Assembly: GCA_046350555.1 (NCBI GenBank) | Contig: JAXMAF010000021.1 | Span: forward strand, 1 to 64,000 | Length of the DNA stretch: 64,000 bases | Direction: 5' to 3' | From: JAXMAF01 sp046350555 | GTDB taxonomy: Bacteria; Planctomycetota; Phycisphaerae; Phycisphaerales; SM1A02 | Part shown: positions 11,025-19,828 of the stretch, one piece after another | How the letters are laid out: each line of letters opens with the position of its first letter | Position numbering within the stretch: position 1 is the stretch's first letter | The notes under the pieces: model-generated | The model's database searches: none | Told to the model about the DNA's origin: nothing | What the model saw: only the letters and a program-made list of their open reading frames with translations | Translations under genes and position numbers: made by a program

Positions 11025-11520
11025 CCAGTAACCAGGAACCAGGAACCAGCAACCAGGAATCAGGAATCAGGAATCAGGAGTCGGGGACTCCGTCCGACGG
11101 AGTGCGCGCTTCGACGATGTCGATGCCGGCGTGCCTCGCGCGAGCGCCAACGTCGATGTCCCACGTGCGCGCCCGTCGTGCGCCCAATGGCCCGCAAGTC
11201 CGCCGCCCGCGCAGCGGCGGCTTCCTGATTCCCCAGCACCGGCGTCGATGTCCCACGTGCGGCGAGGTGTGGCAACCAGTAACCAGTAACCGGTAACCAG
11301 GAATCAGGAATCAGGAGTCGGGGACTCCGTCCGACGGAGTGCGCGTCTTCACGATGTCGATGCTGGTGTGCCTCGCGCGAGCGCCAGCGTCGATGTCCCA
11401 CGTGCGCGCCCGTCGTGCGCCCAATGGCCCGCAAGTCCGCCGCCCGCGAAGCGGCGGCTTCCTGATTCCCCCGCGCCAGCGTCCGTGTCCCACGTGCGAT
11501 CAGCGCCCCACGTGCGCCCG
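11025..11520 (+). repeat. Two direct copies of a ~240-bp repeat with heptamer arrays, upstream of pyrC
   Basis: Each copy starts with a 7-bp tandem array (CCAGTAA grading into CCAGGAA, TCAGGAA and TCGGGGA). The arrays lie at 11025-11087 and 11276-11324. A palindromic core ACTCCGTCCGACGGAGT follows (11087-11103 and 11324-11340), then about 170 bp containing GTCGATGTCCCACGTGCG, CCCAATGGCCCGCAAGTCC and a small stem from CCGCCGC/GCGGCGG. The two copies are offset by 237 bp and nearly identical. Related copies lie downstream of pyrC in inverted orientation. The stretch from 11004 to the pyrC start holds no convincing gene. Possible reading frames in it are by-products of the repeat. Confidence 0.85.
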
Positions 11521-11541
11521 CGTCTCGCTACCATCGCGGCC

Positions 11542-12852
11542 ATGTCGAGTCCACGCACGGCGCTGGTCATCCGCGGGGGGCGGGTCGTCGATCCCGCGAG
11601 CGGATACGACGCGACGGCCGACGTGCTTGTCGTCGACGGGCTCGTCGCCGCGATCGATGCGCGCGGGATCGCGCCGCCGGCCATCGCCGAGGTGTTCGAT
11701 GCGGAAGGGTGCATCGTCGCGCCGGGCCTGGTGGACATTCACGTGCATTTCCGCGAGCCGGGCCAGGAACACAAGGAGACGCTGGCCAGCGGTGGCGCCG
11801 CAGCGCTTGCCGGCGGGTTCACCACCGTCTGCTGCATGCCCAACACCAAGCCGGCGCTCGACACGCCCACGCTCGTCGAGTTCGTCCGGCTCAAGGGCGA
11901 CGCCCTGCGCCAGTGCCGCATCCACCCCGTGGCCGCCGCCACCATCGGTCGCGCCGGCGAGGCCCTTGCACCGATGGGCGCGATGTCCGCCGCGGGGGCG
12001 GTCGCCTTCAGCGACGACGGCGATTGCGTGGCCAGCGCCGGCATGATGCTCAAGGTCCTCCAGACCTGCCAATCGCTCGGTCGCGCGTTCATGCAGCATT
12101 GCCAGGAGCCCACGCTCACCAAGGGCGGCGTGATGAACGCCGGGCCGCTCGCGACCCGGCTCGGGCTTGGCGGGTGGCCGCGCCTGGCGGAGGAGATCGT
12201 GATCGAGCGCGACCTGCGGCTCAATCGCGACATCGGCGCGGCGTACCACGCGCAGCACGTCAGCTCCGGCGGATCGGTCGAGATCATCCGCGCGGCGCGG
12301 CGTCGCGGCGAGCCGGTCACGGGCGAGGTGGCGCCGCACCACCTGCTCATGACCGAGGAGGCGTGCGCAGGCTATGACACCGGCGCCAAGATGAATCCGC
12401 CCTTGCGGGCCGCCTCGGACATCGCGCAGCTCAAGCTCGGCGTCGCCGACGGAACGATCACCATCCTCGCGACCGACCACGCGCCGCACGCGCCCGACGA
12501 GAAGGGCCTCGACTTCAACAGCGCGCCGTTCGGGATCATCGGCGTCGAGTCGGCGCTGCCGCTCTATCGAGAAGCGCTCATCGACGACGGGGTGATCGGC
12601 TGGCCGCGCCTGATCGCGATGATGACGATCGAGCCGGCGCGCCTCGTCGGCCTGGATCGACACGGTGTCGGCCATCTCCGCGTGGGCGCGCCGGGCGACA
12701 TCACGGTGATCGATCCAGCCGCGGCGTGGACCATCGATGCCTCGCAATTCCGTTCGAAGAGCCGCAACTCTCCCTTCGACGGCCGGGCCGTCCGGGGCCA
12801 GGCGATCGCGACGATCGTCGGCGGCGAGATCAGGTTCCGCCTGCGACGCTGA
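11542..12852 (+). CDS. pyrC: Dihydroorotase
   Basis: Dihydroorotase cyclises carbamoyl-aspartate to dihydroorotate in pyrimidine synthesis. The 436-residue protein belongs to the type I (PyrC/AllB-like amidohydrolase) class. The first metal site is DIHVHFREPG, followed by the class signature EHKETLASGGAAALAGGFTT. Further metal ligands fall in the YHAQHVSSGG segment, and the catalytic aspartate is in ATDHAPH. The start is the ATG at 11542, which begins directly at the conserved strand TALVIRGGRVVDPASG. No other pyrimidine gene is nearby. The gene sits alone between inverted copies of a large repeat, and its own sequence looks intact. Confidence 0.93.
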   Translation: MSSPRTALVIRGGRVVDPASGYDATADVLVVDGLVAAIDARGIAPPAIAEVFDAEGCIVAPGLVDIHVHFREPGQEHKETLASGGAAALAGGFTTVCCMPNTKPALDTPTLVEFVRLKGDALRQCRIHPVAAATIGRAGEALAPMGAMSAAGAVAFSDDGDCVASAGMMLKVLQTCQSLGRAFMQHCQEPTLTKGGVMNAGPLATRLGLGGWPRLAEEIVIERDLRLNRDIGAAYHAQHVSSGGSVEIIRAARRRGEPVTGEVAPHHLLMTEEACAGYDTGAKMNPPLRAASDIAQLKLGVADGTITILATDHAPHAPDEKGLDFNSAPFGIIGVESALPLYREALIDDGVIGWPRLIAMMTIEPARLVGLDRHGVGHLRVGAPGDITVIDPAAAWTIDASQFRSKSRNSPFDGRAVRGQAIATIVGGEIRFRLRR

Positions 12853-12872
12853 CACGAGCGAGCGGGCGCGCA

Positions 12873-13437
12873 GGTGAGACATCGACGCCGGTGCTGGGGA
12901 ATCAGGAAGCCGCCGCTGCGCAGGCGGCGGACTTGCGGGCCATTGGGCGCACGACGGGCGCGCACGTGGGACATCGACGCAGGCGCTCGCGCGAGACACA
13001 CCGGCATCGACATCGTGAAGACGCGCACTCCGTCGGACGGAGTCCCCGACTCCTGACTCCTGATTCCTGGTTACCGGTTACTGGTTACTGGTTGCCACAC
13101 CTCGCCGCACGTGGGACATCGACGCCGGTGCGGGACAGGCCCCACGCGCGGCGGACTTGCGGGCCATTGGGCGCACGACGGGCGCACGTGGGACGACGCT
13201 GGCGTCCGCGCGGGGCACACCGGCATCGACATCGTGAAGACGCACTCTGTCGGACGGAGTCCCGACCTGATTCCTGATTCTGGTTACCGGTTACTGGTTA
13301 CTGGTTGCCACACCGCCGCACGTGGGACACGGACGCCGGCGTCGCGGCACACCGCGTGACGAACACGCGCACTCCGTCGGACGGAGTCCCCGACTCCTAA
13401 CTCCTGATTCCTGATTCCCGACTCCCGACTCCTGCCC
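12873..13437 (-). repeat. Two full and one shortened inverted copies of the pyrC-flanking repeat
   Basis: These are the same units as at 11025-11520 but in the opposite orientation. The palindromic core recurs at 13027-13043, 13244-13260 (one base changed) and 13371-13387. The heptamer arrays read as TTACTGG/TTCCTGA/CTCCTGA at 13043-13094, about 13257-13307 and about 13389-13437. The third copy lacks most of the internal part. pyrC is thus enclosed in a roughly 2.4-kb inverted-repeat structure. Up to the terminator at 13467 there is otherwise only a C-rich tract and no gene. Confidence 0.85.
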
Positions 13438-13466
13438 CCCCCCTCCCACCCCTCCCGAGTCGCATG

Positions 13467-13494
13467 AAAAAAGCCCCGGCACTTCGCCGGGGCT
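13467..13494 (-). terminator. Intrinsic terminator of the haloperoxidase-like gene
   Basis: On the minus strand GCCCCGGC-GAAGT-GCCGGGGC forms a perfect 8-bp GC stem with a 5-nt loop and is followed directly by TTTTTT. It lies 26 bp after the stop of the gene at 13520-16138. It is the clearest rho-independent terminator in the window. Confidence 0.9.
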
Positions 13495-13519
13495 CCTGAG
13501 TGTCACCATCGCGTCGTGG

Positions 13520-16138
13520 TCATCCCCACTTCGAGAGCAGGATGCCCATGTCCGCACCGTCGACCATGCCATCGCCGTTGATGTCGCCGGGGCCTCCGCT
13601 GTTGCCCCACTCGGAGACGAAGAGTCCGAGATCCGCGCCATCGACGACTCCATCGCCGTTGAGGTCCGGCGACTTCGCCAGACCCTCGAAGAGCGCCTGG
13701 GCACGAGCGAACGCGCGCTTGCCGACCTTGTCGCCGGTGATGCGCCCCGGCAGGTCGTCGGCCATCGGGTGGATTCCACCCCAGATGCGCGAGACGCCCG
13801 CCTCGTCGGCCGCGTCGAAGTACGACGCCCACTGGAGCGTGATCGGGGCGCTGGGACCCTTCTCGAACTTGAGCCAGGCCGCAGGGACCACAAACTCGCC
13901 GAGGCCACCGGGGAAGTACTCGCTGCCCGTGAGCAGCGTCATCGCCTCGGCCGACGAGCGGCTGAAGGTGCTGTGTCCGGAGGTGTAGCCGGGGAACGGC
14001 GGCGTCACGAAGTTCGACGCCTGATAGGTCATCCAGCGGTCCGCGAGCACCCAGTCGACACCGTACGTCTGGTTCTTCGAGCTGTCCGGGCCGAGCACGG
14101 GCGAGCCGAAGTAGATGCCGGCCGCGCCGGGGCCGCGGCGCATCGCAACGCTGTCGAGGACGATCGCCCACGGCTCGATGTCGAGGACGCCGTCGTCGAG
14201 GTAGTCGCACTCCTGGCCGACATAGCCGAAGAAGCCCGCGACCAGCGCGTACGTCGTGTTGCCGATCTCCTTGAGGTTGAGGAGATATTCGAGATCGGGC
14301 GTCGCGAGCGAGAGCGTGCTGCGACCGATCAGGAAGACGCCGTTGGGACCGATGTTGTGGCCGCTCAGGTCCACCGCGACCTGGATGCGTCCCTGCGAAT
14401 CGGGCACGCCCGTCTGCACCTCGTCGCCGAGCACGATGAACGTGAGACCGTCGAGCGAGAGCCCCGGCGGGCCGGAGATCTCGACGTACTCGTCCGTGTC
14501 GCGCCCGATCTGGTCGAGCCGTGCTTCGCTGAGCTTGGGCAGGGTCGGAACCGTGTAGCCGGGGTTGACCGCGCCGGGCGTGTCGTTCACGCCAACCTCG
14601 AACGCGCCGATGTGCCAGCCGTTGTCGTCGCGGTAGATCTGGCCCGGGAGCGGGCCGGTCGTGATCGTGCCGGTCGTGGTGCCGGCCGAGAATCCACCGA
14701 GCCACGACTTGACGATCATGTCGCCGACGTGGTCGTTGACACCGATGGGGTCCCCCGAGAAGGGCTCGTACACGAGTTCCACGAGGTCCTCAAGCTCGCC
14801 GCCCGGGGCGACGTCGGCGGGCTCGACGAGTCGAGTCAGGCCGGAGACCAGCGGCAGTCCGTTCGTGTCGAAGGACGGCCCCTGCGGATCGGTGCACTGA
14901 CCGCTCTGGCCCATGTAGCGCACGAACGAGATCGGCCGCGCCGAGTCGTAGTAGCCCTTCATGCCCCACGCCGTCACCGCGGCGTCGTGATTGGCGCCGG
15001 CGACCGTGAGGTACATCTTGACGTCCCACTCGAGTCGGTCGAGCGGCGCGCCTTCACCGGCGAACTGGAACGTGAATCCTTCCGTGTCGGCCGTGTCGTT
15101 GGCAACGACGTGCCAGTGTCCCGGAGGCGTCTCCGAGTCGGGACCATCCGCCCAGAACTCCGCGAGGGCGCGGTAGTAGTCGGCGGCGAGGACCTCGTTC
15201 GAGGGATACGGCTGGTTGGTGACGGGATTCAACCCGTGGCCCGGCTGGTCGTACGACCCGAGCGGGCTGTTGTGATACACGCCGGGCGAGATGTCGAGCG
15301 TCGCCGGCAACCGCGGATCGAGCTGCGCGCTGCGGGAGACCATGTCCTGGGCGTTGACGCGCATCGCCTCGGATCCCATCAGCGGCGGGCCGCCCTGATC
15401 GAAGTAGAGGTTGTTGGACGGATTGCGGTCGTAGGTGTTCATCGCGAACGGCGTGACGCCGTTCCAGTGCGGGCAGATGGCGGCCTGGACCGAGGCGCCG
15501 ACGATCTCGCCGTTCTGGAGCACGAGGAAGCTGAACGCCAGCGGCTGCCAGTTGTTCGGATGGCTCATCACCGTGCCGGGAATCTTGAACGGCATCGATG
15601 CGTTCTTGGGCACGTAGCCGTTGTTCGGCGCATAGTTGCCCTGTTCGTTCGAGCCGTCGGCGAGGCCTGCGGCGAGCACGGCGGCGGCCACGCGGTTTCC
15701 GATCGCGGCCGGCGTATCGCCGACGGTCGTCGTGATGTCCTTGTCGTAGCCGAGCTGAGCGAAGAGCGAGTCCAGGTTCGCCTGGATCGTCGGGATGTTC
15801 GGCCCGTTGCCGGCCACGTAGCGCGCCTTCAGCACGCGATACGCGGCGTAGCTGATCGCCTCGCGGCGATCGGCGTCGAGGTTCGCCGCGGTGTGCTTCT
15901 CGAAGAAGAAGAGACCGTGCGGCACGCTGTCGTACGTCGCCCACGCGTCGTACATCGCGGCCGACAGGTGATACAGGTTGCGCGCGTGCACCGGAGGCCG
16001 CGGCGTGCTGATGCGGATCGCCTGCAGGATCTCCTCGTCCCACTGTCGGGCGATCGACCAGTTCGGGTTGGGGCCGCCCGCCTGGAGCGCGCTCCCGCCC
16101 GCGGCCATCGCGAGCACAGCACAAGTCAAACGTCGCAT
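13520..16138 (-). CDS. Secreted vanadium-haloperoxidase/PAP2-like protein with inserted LTD-like domain and dockerin-like tail
   Basis: The 872-residue product has a short signal peptide ending ALQA. The N-terminal half (WDEEILQAIRISTPRPPVHA, later HDAAVTAWGMKGYYDSARP) and the C-terminal part (PGYTSGHSTFSRSSAEAM near residue 710, then GGIHPMADD) resemble bacterial vanadium-dependent haloperoxidase/PAP2-superfamily proteins. SGHS and the late histidine are the expected active-site elements. Between them, at about residues 548-680, sits a segment starting DEYVEISGPPGLSLDGLTF. It looks like a lamin-tail-type (LTD) domain, so one domain is inserted in another. Residues about 820-872 form a dockerin-like pair (DLNGDGVVDGADLGLF, DINGDGMVDGADMGIL). 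Start support: GGGAGG 6 nt upstream. Haloperoxidase or phosphatase activity is not established. Confidence 0.8.
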   Translation of the reverse strand: MRRLTCAVLAMAAGGSALQAGGPNPNWSIARQWDEEILQAIRISTPRPPVHARNLYHLSAAMYDAWATYDSVPHGLFFFEKHTAANLDADRREAISYAAYRVLKARYVAGNGPNIPTIQANLDSLFAQLGYDKDITTTVGDTPAAIGNRVAAAVLAAGLADGSNEQGNYAPNNGYVPKNASMPFKIPGTVMSHPNNWQPLAFSFLVLQNGEIVGASVQAAICPHWNGVTPFAMNTYDRNPSNNLYFDQGGPPLMGSEAMRVNAQDMVSRSAQLDPRLPATLDISPGVYHNSPLGSYDQPGHGLNPVTNQPYPSNEVLAADYYRALAEFWADGPDSETPPGHWHVVANDTADTEGFTFQFAGEGAPLDRLEWDVKMYLTVAGANHDAAVTAWGMKGYYDSARPISFVRYMGQSGQCTDPQGPSFDTNGLPLVSGLTRLVEPADVAPGGELEDLVELVYEPFSGDPIGVNDHVGDMIVKSWLGGFSAGTTTGTITTGPLPGQIYRDDNGWHIGAFEVGVNDTPGAVNPGYTVPTLPKLSEARLDQIGRDTDEYVEISGPPGLSLDGLTFIVLGDEVQTGVPDSQGRIQVAVDLSGHNIGPNGVFLIGRSTLSLATPDLEYLLNLKEIGNTTYALVAGFFGYVGQECDYLDDGVLDIEPWAIVLDSVAMRRGPGAAGIYFGSPVLGPDSSKNQTYGVDWVLADRWMTYQASNFVTPPFPGYTSGHSTFSRSSAEAMTLLTGSEYFPGGLGEFVVPAAWLKFEKGPSAPITLQWASYFDAADEAGVSRIWGGIHPMADDLPGRITGDKVGKRAFARAQALFEGLAKSPDLNGDGVVDGADLGLFVSEWGNSGGPGDINGDGMVDGADMGILLSKWG

Positions 16139-16459
16139 GTGAATCCTCCCTCTAGAGGGGGTGTCGCACCCCCGATCCGGGACCGTCCCGGGTCGGCGCG
16201 GCGCGGCGTCTCGTCAACGAACTGCGTGCGACGAGTCCGAGAGAGGCTCCTCGTGCGCTTCGCAACGCAGGCAGGGCCGGCCACAACCGGCCTTGAACCA
16301 GCGAGAGTAACAACGAATGGAGCGACCAACAACGGATGATCGGCCTGAATTGTTCGGACCGACGGGCGCAACGATCGCGGTTTCCCGCAATCGCCGCGTC
16401 CGGAAACGCCGCCTCGGCGGAGGCGCGCGGCATCGCCGGCCGTTCGTACAATCGGTTTC
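16139..16459 (-). promoter_or_regulatory. Structured leader of the haloperoxidase-like gene in a divergent intergenic region
   Basis: This 321-bp divergent spacer holds no gene but is rich in hairpins. CCCTCTAGAGGG (16148-16159) is a perfect palindrome next to the ribosome-binding site. GGGGGTG/CACCCCC (16157-16173) has a 3-nt loop. A 9-bp stem covers 16174-16194. GGCCGG/CCGGCC pairs near 16275-16292. The first two overlap and cannot form together, which is the layout of an alternative-folding switch. They could equally be protein-binding sites. I do not recognise a known riboswitch class. Confidence 0.45.
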
Positions 16460-18937
16460 GTGACCGTCCCGCCACGTCCGCGACGCGCGAAGGAGTCCCG
16501 GACGGCTCGAGTCGGCTCGCCGCGCCCGGGGTTTCAACGACTGTTCGGCGCCGTCGCCGTGCTCGTCGCCTTCGCGGCGCTGGTCGCATGGGCCGCGAGC
16601 TGGACGGGTCCCGGATCGCCGACGGCGCTTCCGGCGCTCCTGATCGAAGCCGCGCGAAGCCTGCCGCCGGCCGTCTGCTGGATGGCGATGGCGTTCGGCC
16701 TCGGCTGGCCGCTGCGCTGCGCGCTCGATCCGGCATGGCGCCGCGCCGACGACCATCGTTCACGACGTGCCGACGCCGGGCGCGGCCGGGTGATGCAGCT
16801 CGCCCTCGGTCTGGCGGCGGCGCTCTGGCTGGACGCATCGCTCGGTGCGGTCGGCGCGCTGGTCCCGCTCGTCGCCTGGAGCGCCATCGCCATCGGCGCG
16901 GTGCTCGCCATCGCGTCGCTCCGAGGCACGGCGCCCCGGGATGCGCGCTCGTTGCCCATCGCGCCGACGTCTTGGCTGTGGCTCGCGGCGCTGCCGGCAC
17001 TCGCGGCCCTCGCGGTTGCCGCGTGCTCGGCGCCGGGATGGCTCTGGTCGAGCGAGTTCGGTGGCTACGACGCCCTTGGCTACCACCTGGAGCTGCCCAA
17101 GCAGTGGCTCGCGGACGAGCGCATCCGCTCGCCGACGCACAACGTCTACGGATGTCTGCCGAGCTTCGTGGAGTCCGCGTACCTGCACGTGATGACGCTC
17201 TCCGTCGGCGGGGGCGACGATGCATCGCGCCGTGCGCAGGGCGCCGCGGTCGCCTGCCAATGGCTGCATGCCCTGCTGGCGATCGCCGCGGCGTGGGCGA
17301 CCGGTGTCGGCGCCGCGTTGTGGAAGGGCGGCGAACCGGAAGGGGAACGCACACGCTCGGCCGACGCGCCCGTCACGAGCACCATCGGAACGAGCATGAC
17401 GGCCATCATCGCCGGCATCACGGTGCTCGCCACGCCCTGGGTGGTGGTCGTGGGTTCGTTGGCGTACAACGAGATGGCGGTCTGTCTCTTCCTCGCCGCC
17501 GGCCTCGCGCTGCTCGCGCCGGGCGACGACGGAAGGCGCGCTGGAATCGCTTCCTCGGCACCCGATCGGCACGCCGACTGGCGCGGTCGTTGGCGTCTCT
17601 CGGCATCGCTCGGCGTGCTGGTCGGCGCCGCGTGCGGCGCCAAGCTCACCTCCGCCCTCTTCGTCGCCGCGCCACTTGCGGCATTGGCGGTCGTTGCCGT
17701 CGCGCGGCCCACCCGCGGGAGCGCTGCGCGGTCGCCGATCCCGCGCGGTCCCGCTGCGCCACGCCTGGACCGCGTGACGTCCGACGCGCCGACGATCGGG
17801 CTGATGCGCGCAGGGGCGAACCTCCTCGCCTGCGCCATCATCGCGTCGGCGTGCGCCGCGGCGATGCTCGCGCCGTGGCTGGTGCGCAACGGCCTCGACA
17901 CCGGCAACCCGCTCTTCCCGTTCGCGACGAGGCTCCTCGGCACGGCGCACTGGAGCGCCGAGCAGGTGGCGATCTTCGCCCGCGGCCACGCCAGCGACGC
18001 CTCGCTCGGTGAGCGGCTGGTGCGCTTCGCGCAGCAGGTGCCGCTCTACGGCCTCGGCGCGAACCCCGAGCCGGGCGAGCCGTGGCTTCCGCAATGGGCG
18101 GCGACGCCATGGCTGGCGCTGCTGGCGTGGGCCATGCTCGTCGTCCGTCGCGGCACCCGCACCGTGGCGCTGGGCCTGGGCGCGGTGCTGGCGATCCAGG
18201 CCGGCGCGTGGATGCTCTTCACGCACCTGCAATCGCGCTTCTTCCTGCCCGCGGTCGTGCCGATGGCGATGTTGACCGGAATCGCCGGCGCGACCTTGCT
18301 GGAACGCGCCCGGCGATCCGCGGCGCATGTCGAGGACGGTTCCGCTCGATCGACACGTCCGTCCGTCCGACGCGCTGCGATCGGCACAGGCGCCGCGTTT
18401 TTCGCACTCCTGGCGCTCGCCTGCGGGCCGTTGGCGCTCCTTCGGCGCGAGGCCCGCGGCGCGCCCGCCGCCGCGATCGGACAGGCGGATGTCTTCACGG
18501 GCGATGCCGAGGCGGCCATGCTCGCGTCGAGCGACGCGTCGATCCGCGAGGCGATCCGCCGCGACGCCTCGCCGGCATTGGTCGTGAACCACCTTCTGCC
18601 GCGCGACGCCCGGATCCTGCTCGTCGGTGAGTCGCGGCCCTTCTGGCTTCGCGGCGGCACGGAACGGATCGTCTGGCAGACGACGTGGGATCGAGGCCCG
18701 CTCTCCGCGCTCCTGCGCGCTCATCCGGACGATCCCGTCGCATGGACGCGCGGACTTCGCGCCGCCGGGTTCACCCACGTCCTCGTCGATCCGGCGATGC
18801 TCGACCGCTGGGCGCGCAGCGGCTGGAACGACCCCCTGCTCGACGGGACAAGCGCGATGCGACTCGCCGAGCCGCCGAATCGCGTCGAACATCGTTTCGT
18901 CAACGGCGCGGCCGTGATCACCTTGCTGGATCGGTAG
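16460..18937 (+). CDS. Polytopic membrane protein, GT-C (PMT/ArnT-like) glycosyltransferase candidate
   Basis: The 825-residue protein starts at GTG 16460 and has many hydrophobic helices spread through residues about 28-640, followed by a soluble C-terminal domain. The first large extracytoplasmic loop holds EFGGYDALGYHLELPKQWL and PSFVESAYLHV. The acidic-aromatic pattern (YDALGYH) fits GT-C glycosyltransferases that use a polyprenyl-phosphate sugar, with the aspartate as catalytic base. Positively charged inserts (KGGEPEGERTRSADAP and PTRGSAARSP) interrupt the helices. The tail includes LLVGESRPFWLRGGTERIVW. The substrate cannot be deduced. It may add sugars to envelope proteins or lipids. 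A short hairpin directly follows the stop. Confidence 0.65.
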   Translation: MTVPPRPRRAKESRTARVGSPRPGFQRLFGAVAVLVAFAALVAWAASWTGPGSPTALPALLIEAARSLPPAVCWMAMAFGLGWPLRCALDPAWRRADDHRSRRADAGRGRVMQLALGLAAALWLDASLGAVGALVPLVAWSAIAIGAVLAIASLRGTAPRDARSLPIAPTSWLWLAALPALAALAVAACSAPGWLWSSEFGGYDALGYHLELPKQWLADERIRSPTHNVYGCLPSFVESAYLHVMTLSVGGGDDASRRAQGAAVACQWLHALLAIAAAWATGVGAALWKGGEPEGERTRSADAPVTSTIGTSMTAIIAGITVLATPWVVVVGSLAYNEMAVCLFLAAGLALLAPGDDGRRAGIASSAPDRHADWRGRWRLSASLGVLVGAACGAKLTSALFVAAPLAALAVVAVARPTRGSAARSPIPRGPAAPRLDRVTSDAPTIGLMRAGANLLACAIIASACAAAMLAPWLVRNGLDTGNPLFPFATRLLGTAHWSAEQVAIFARGHASDASLGERLVRFAQQVPLYGLGANPEPGEPWLPQWAATPWLALLAWAMLVVRRGTRTVALGLGAVLAIQAGAWMLFTHLQSRFFLPAVVPMAMLTGIAGATLLERARRSAAHVEDGSARSTRPSVRRAAIGTGAAFFALLALACGPLALLRREARGAPAAAIGQADVFTGDAEAAMLASSDASIREAIRRDASPALVVNHLLPRDARILLVGESRPFWLRGGTERIVWQTTWDRGPLSALLRAHPDDPVAWTRGLRAAGFTHVLVDPAMLDRWARSGWNDPLLDGTSAMRLAEPPNRVEHRFVNGAAVITLLDR

Positions 18938-18954
18938 CGTCGGTCCCACCGACG
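18938..18954 (+). terminator. Hairpin abutting the stop of the GT-C-like gene
   Basis: CGTCGGT-CCC-ACCGACG is a perfect 7-bp stem with a 3-nt loop starting at the base after the TAG stop. It lies between convergent genes and could serve both directions. There is no T-tract. Confidence 0.45.
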
Positions 18955-19008
18955 AAGAGGCCGCAGCCCGGACCGCGCGCTGGCCATCGCCCGTTCGTCG
19001 GCGCGTGC

Positions 19009-19827
19009 TCAGTGCGGCAGGACGGCATCGAGCTCGATCTGGGCCGCGACGGCCCGGAGCCGCTCGCGCATCGTGGCGATCGCCTTGGCGTCGGCGCCGG
19101 GCGCCGTGGCGGCACGGTCCAGCCGCACGGCGATGGCCTCGGCGCGCAGACGCCGTTCGTCCGGCGTGCCGCTCGTCTCGCGCGCCAGCGCTTCGACATC
19201 CTCGGCCAGCCGCGCGGTCGATTCGGTGGATGGCGCCGCGATCCCCGCGGCTCCCGGCGAGCCGGTGGTGCCGGGCGCCTCACCGTGGCGCTCGACATCG
19301 GCCGCTCCGCCCGAACCGGGCCTGGGCGACGGCGCGGCGGGTGCCGAGGACGTCGCGCCGCGCGGTGCCGCATCGCTTCGCGGACCGGCGAACCTGAGGA
19401 GCGATGGCGACCCCGCCGCGACCAGGCCGATCAAGATGATCAGCGCGATCACGACGACGATCGTGAGGGCCCCGAGCACCCGGATCGCCCGCTGCTGACG
19501 GTTCACCGTGCTGCGCAGCGATCGCTCCAGCGTCTCGCGCGCGAGTCGTTCGAGGCCGTCGATGCCCTCGGCGCCCCTGGCAAACGCTCCTCCGGCCTGC
19601 GAGCCTCGTGGCACGCCCTCCGGCGCCGCGGCGTGATGGAGCGGCGATGGCGACGCCGATCCGATCGATTCGCGCGGCGACCGCTCCGTCGGCGCGAGCG
19701 CGGGCGCCGGGACCACGATGGAGCCCGCGTTCGATGCCGCTGGCGCTGCCGGCACCCCCGGCGCTGCGGTTGCGACAGACGCCACGGCCGCTTCGCCTCG
19801 ATGCGGCGCCCATCGCGCGACCGGCAC
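19009..19827 (-). CDS. C-terminal part of a zinc-ribbon membrane protein (frame break from the part at 19829-20455)
   Basis: This frame encodes an Ala/Pro-rich linker, a segment ERLARETLERSLRSTVNRQQ and one transmembrane helix (IRVLGALTIVVVIALIILIG). A soluble helical tail ending IELDAVLPH follows. It continues directly from the zinc-ribbon protein encoded just upstream in another frame. The join near 19825 needs a one-base shift. I read the two parts as one gene of roughly 480 residues with an assembly indel or genuine frameshift. A GTG at 19827 would allow separate translation but has no ribosome-binding site. Confidence 0.6.
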   Translation of the reverse strand: MPVARWAPHRGEAAVASVATAAPGVPAAPAASNAGSIVVPAPALAPTERSPRESIGSASPSPLHHAAAPEGVPRGSQAGGAFARGAEGIDGLERLARETLERSLRSTVNRQQRAIRVLGALTIVVVIALIILIGLVAAGSPSLLRFAGPRSDAAPRGATSSAPAAPSPRPGSGGAADVERHGEAPGTTGSPGAAGIAAPSTESTARLAEDVEALARETSGTPDERRLRAEAIAVRLDRAATAPGADAKAIATMRERLRAVAAQIELDAVLPH

Positions 19828-19828
19828 G

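Noticed and set aside
11060..13277. Several short open frames inside the repeats around pyrC, with similar translated sequences
   Set aside because: Their similarity follows from the repeated DNA, they occur on both strands and in different frames, and none shows a domain or start signal.
11025..13437. CRISPR array
   Set aside because: The repeats are 7-bp tandems and ~240-bp units without regular unique spacers, and there are no cas genes.
11025..13437. Composite transposon carrying pyrC
   Set aside because: No transposase or terminal inverted-repeat/target-duplication pattern was seen, and pyrC is an ordinary housekeeping gene. Kept as a repeat structure only.
13769..16339. A plus-strand open frame of more than 800 codons opposite the haloperoxidase-like gene
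   Set aside because: It is Arg/Glu/Val-rich with no recognisable domain, and the minus-strand frame has a signal peptide, motifs, a ribosome-binding site and a terminator. High GC content produces such mirror frames.
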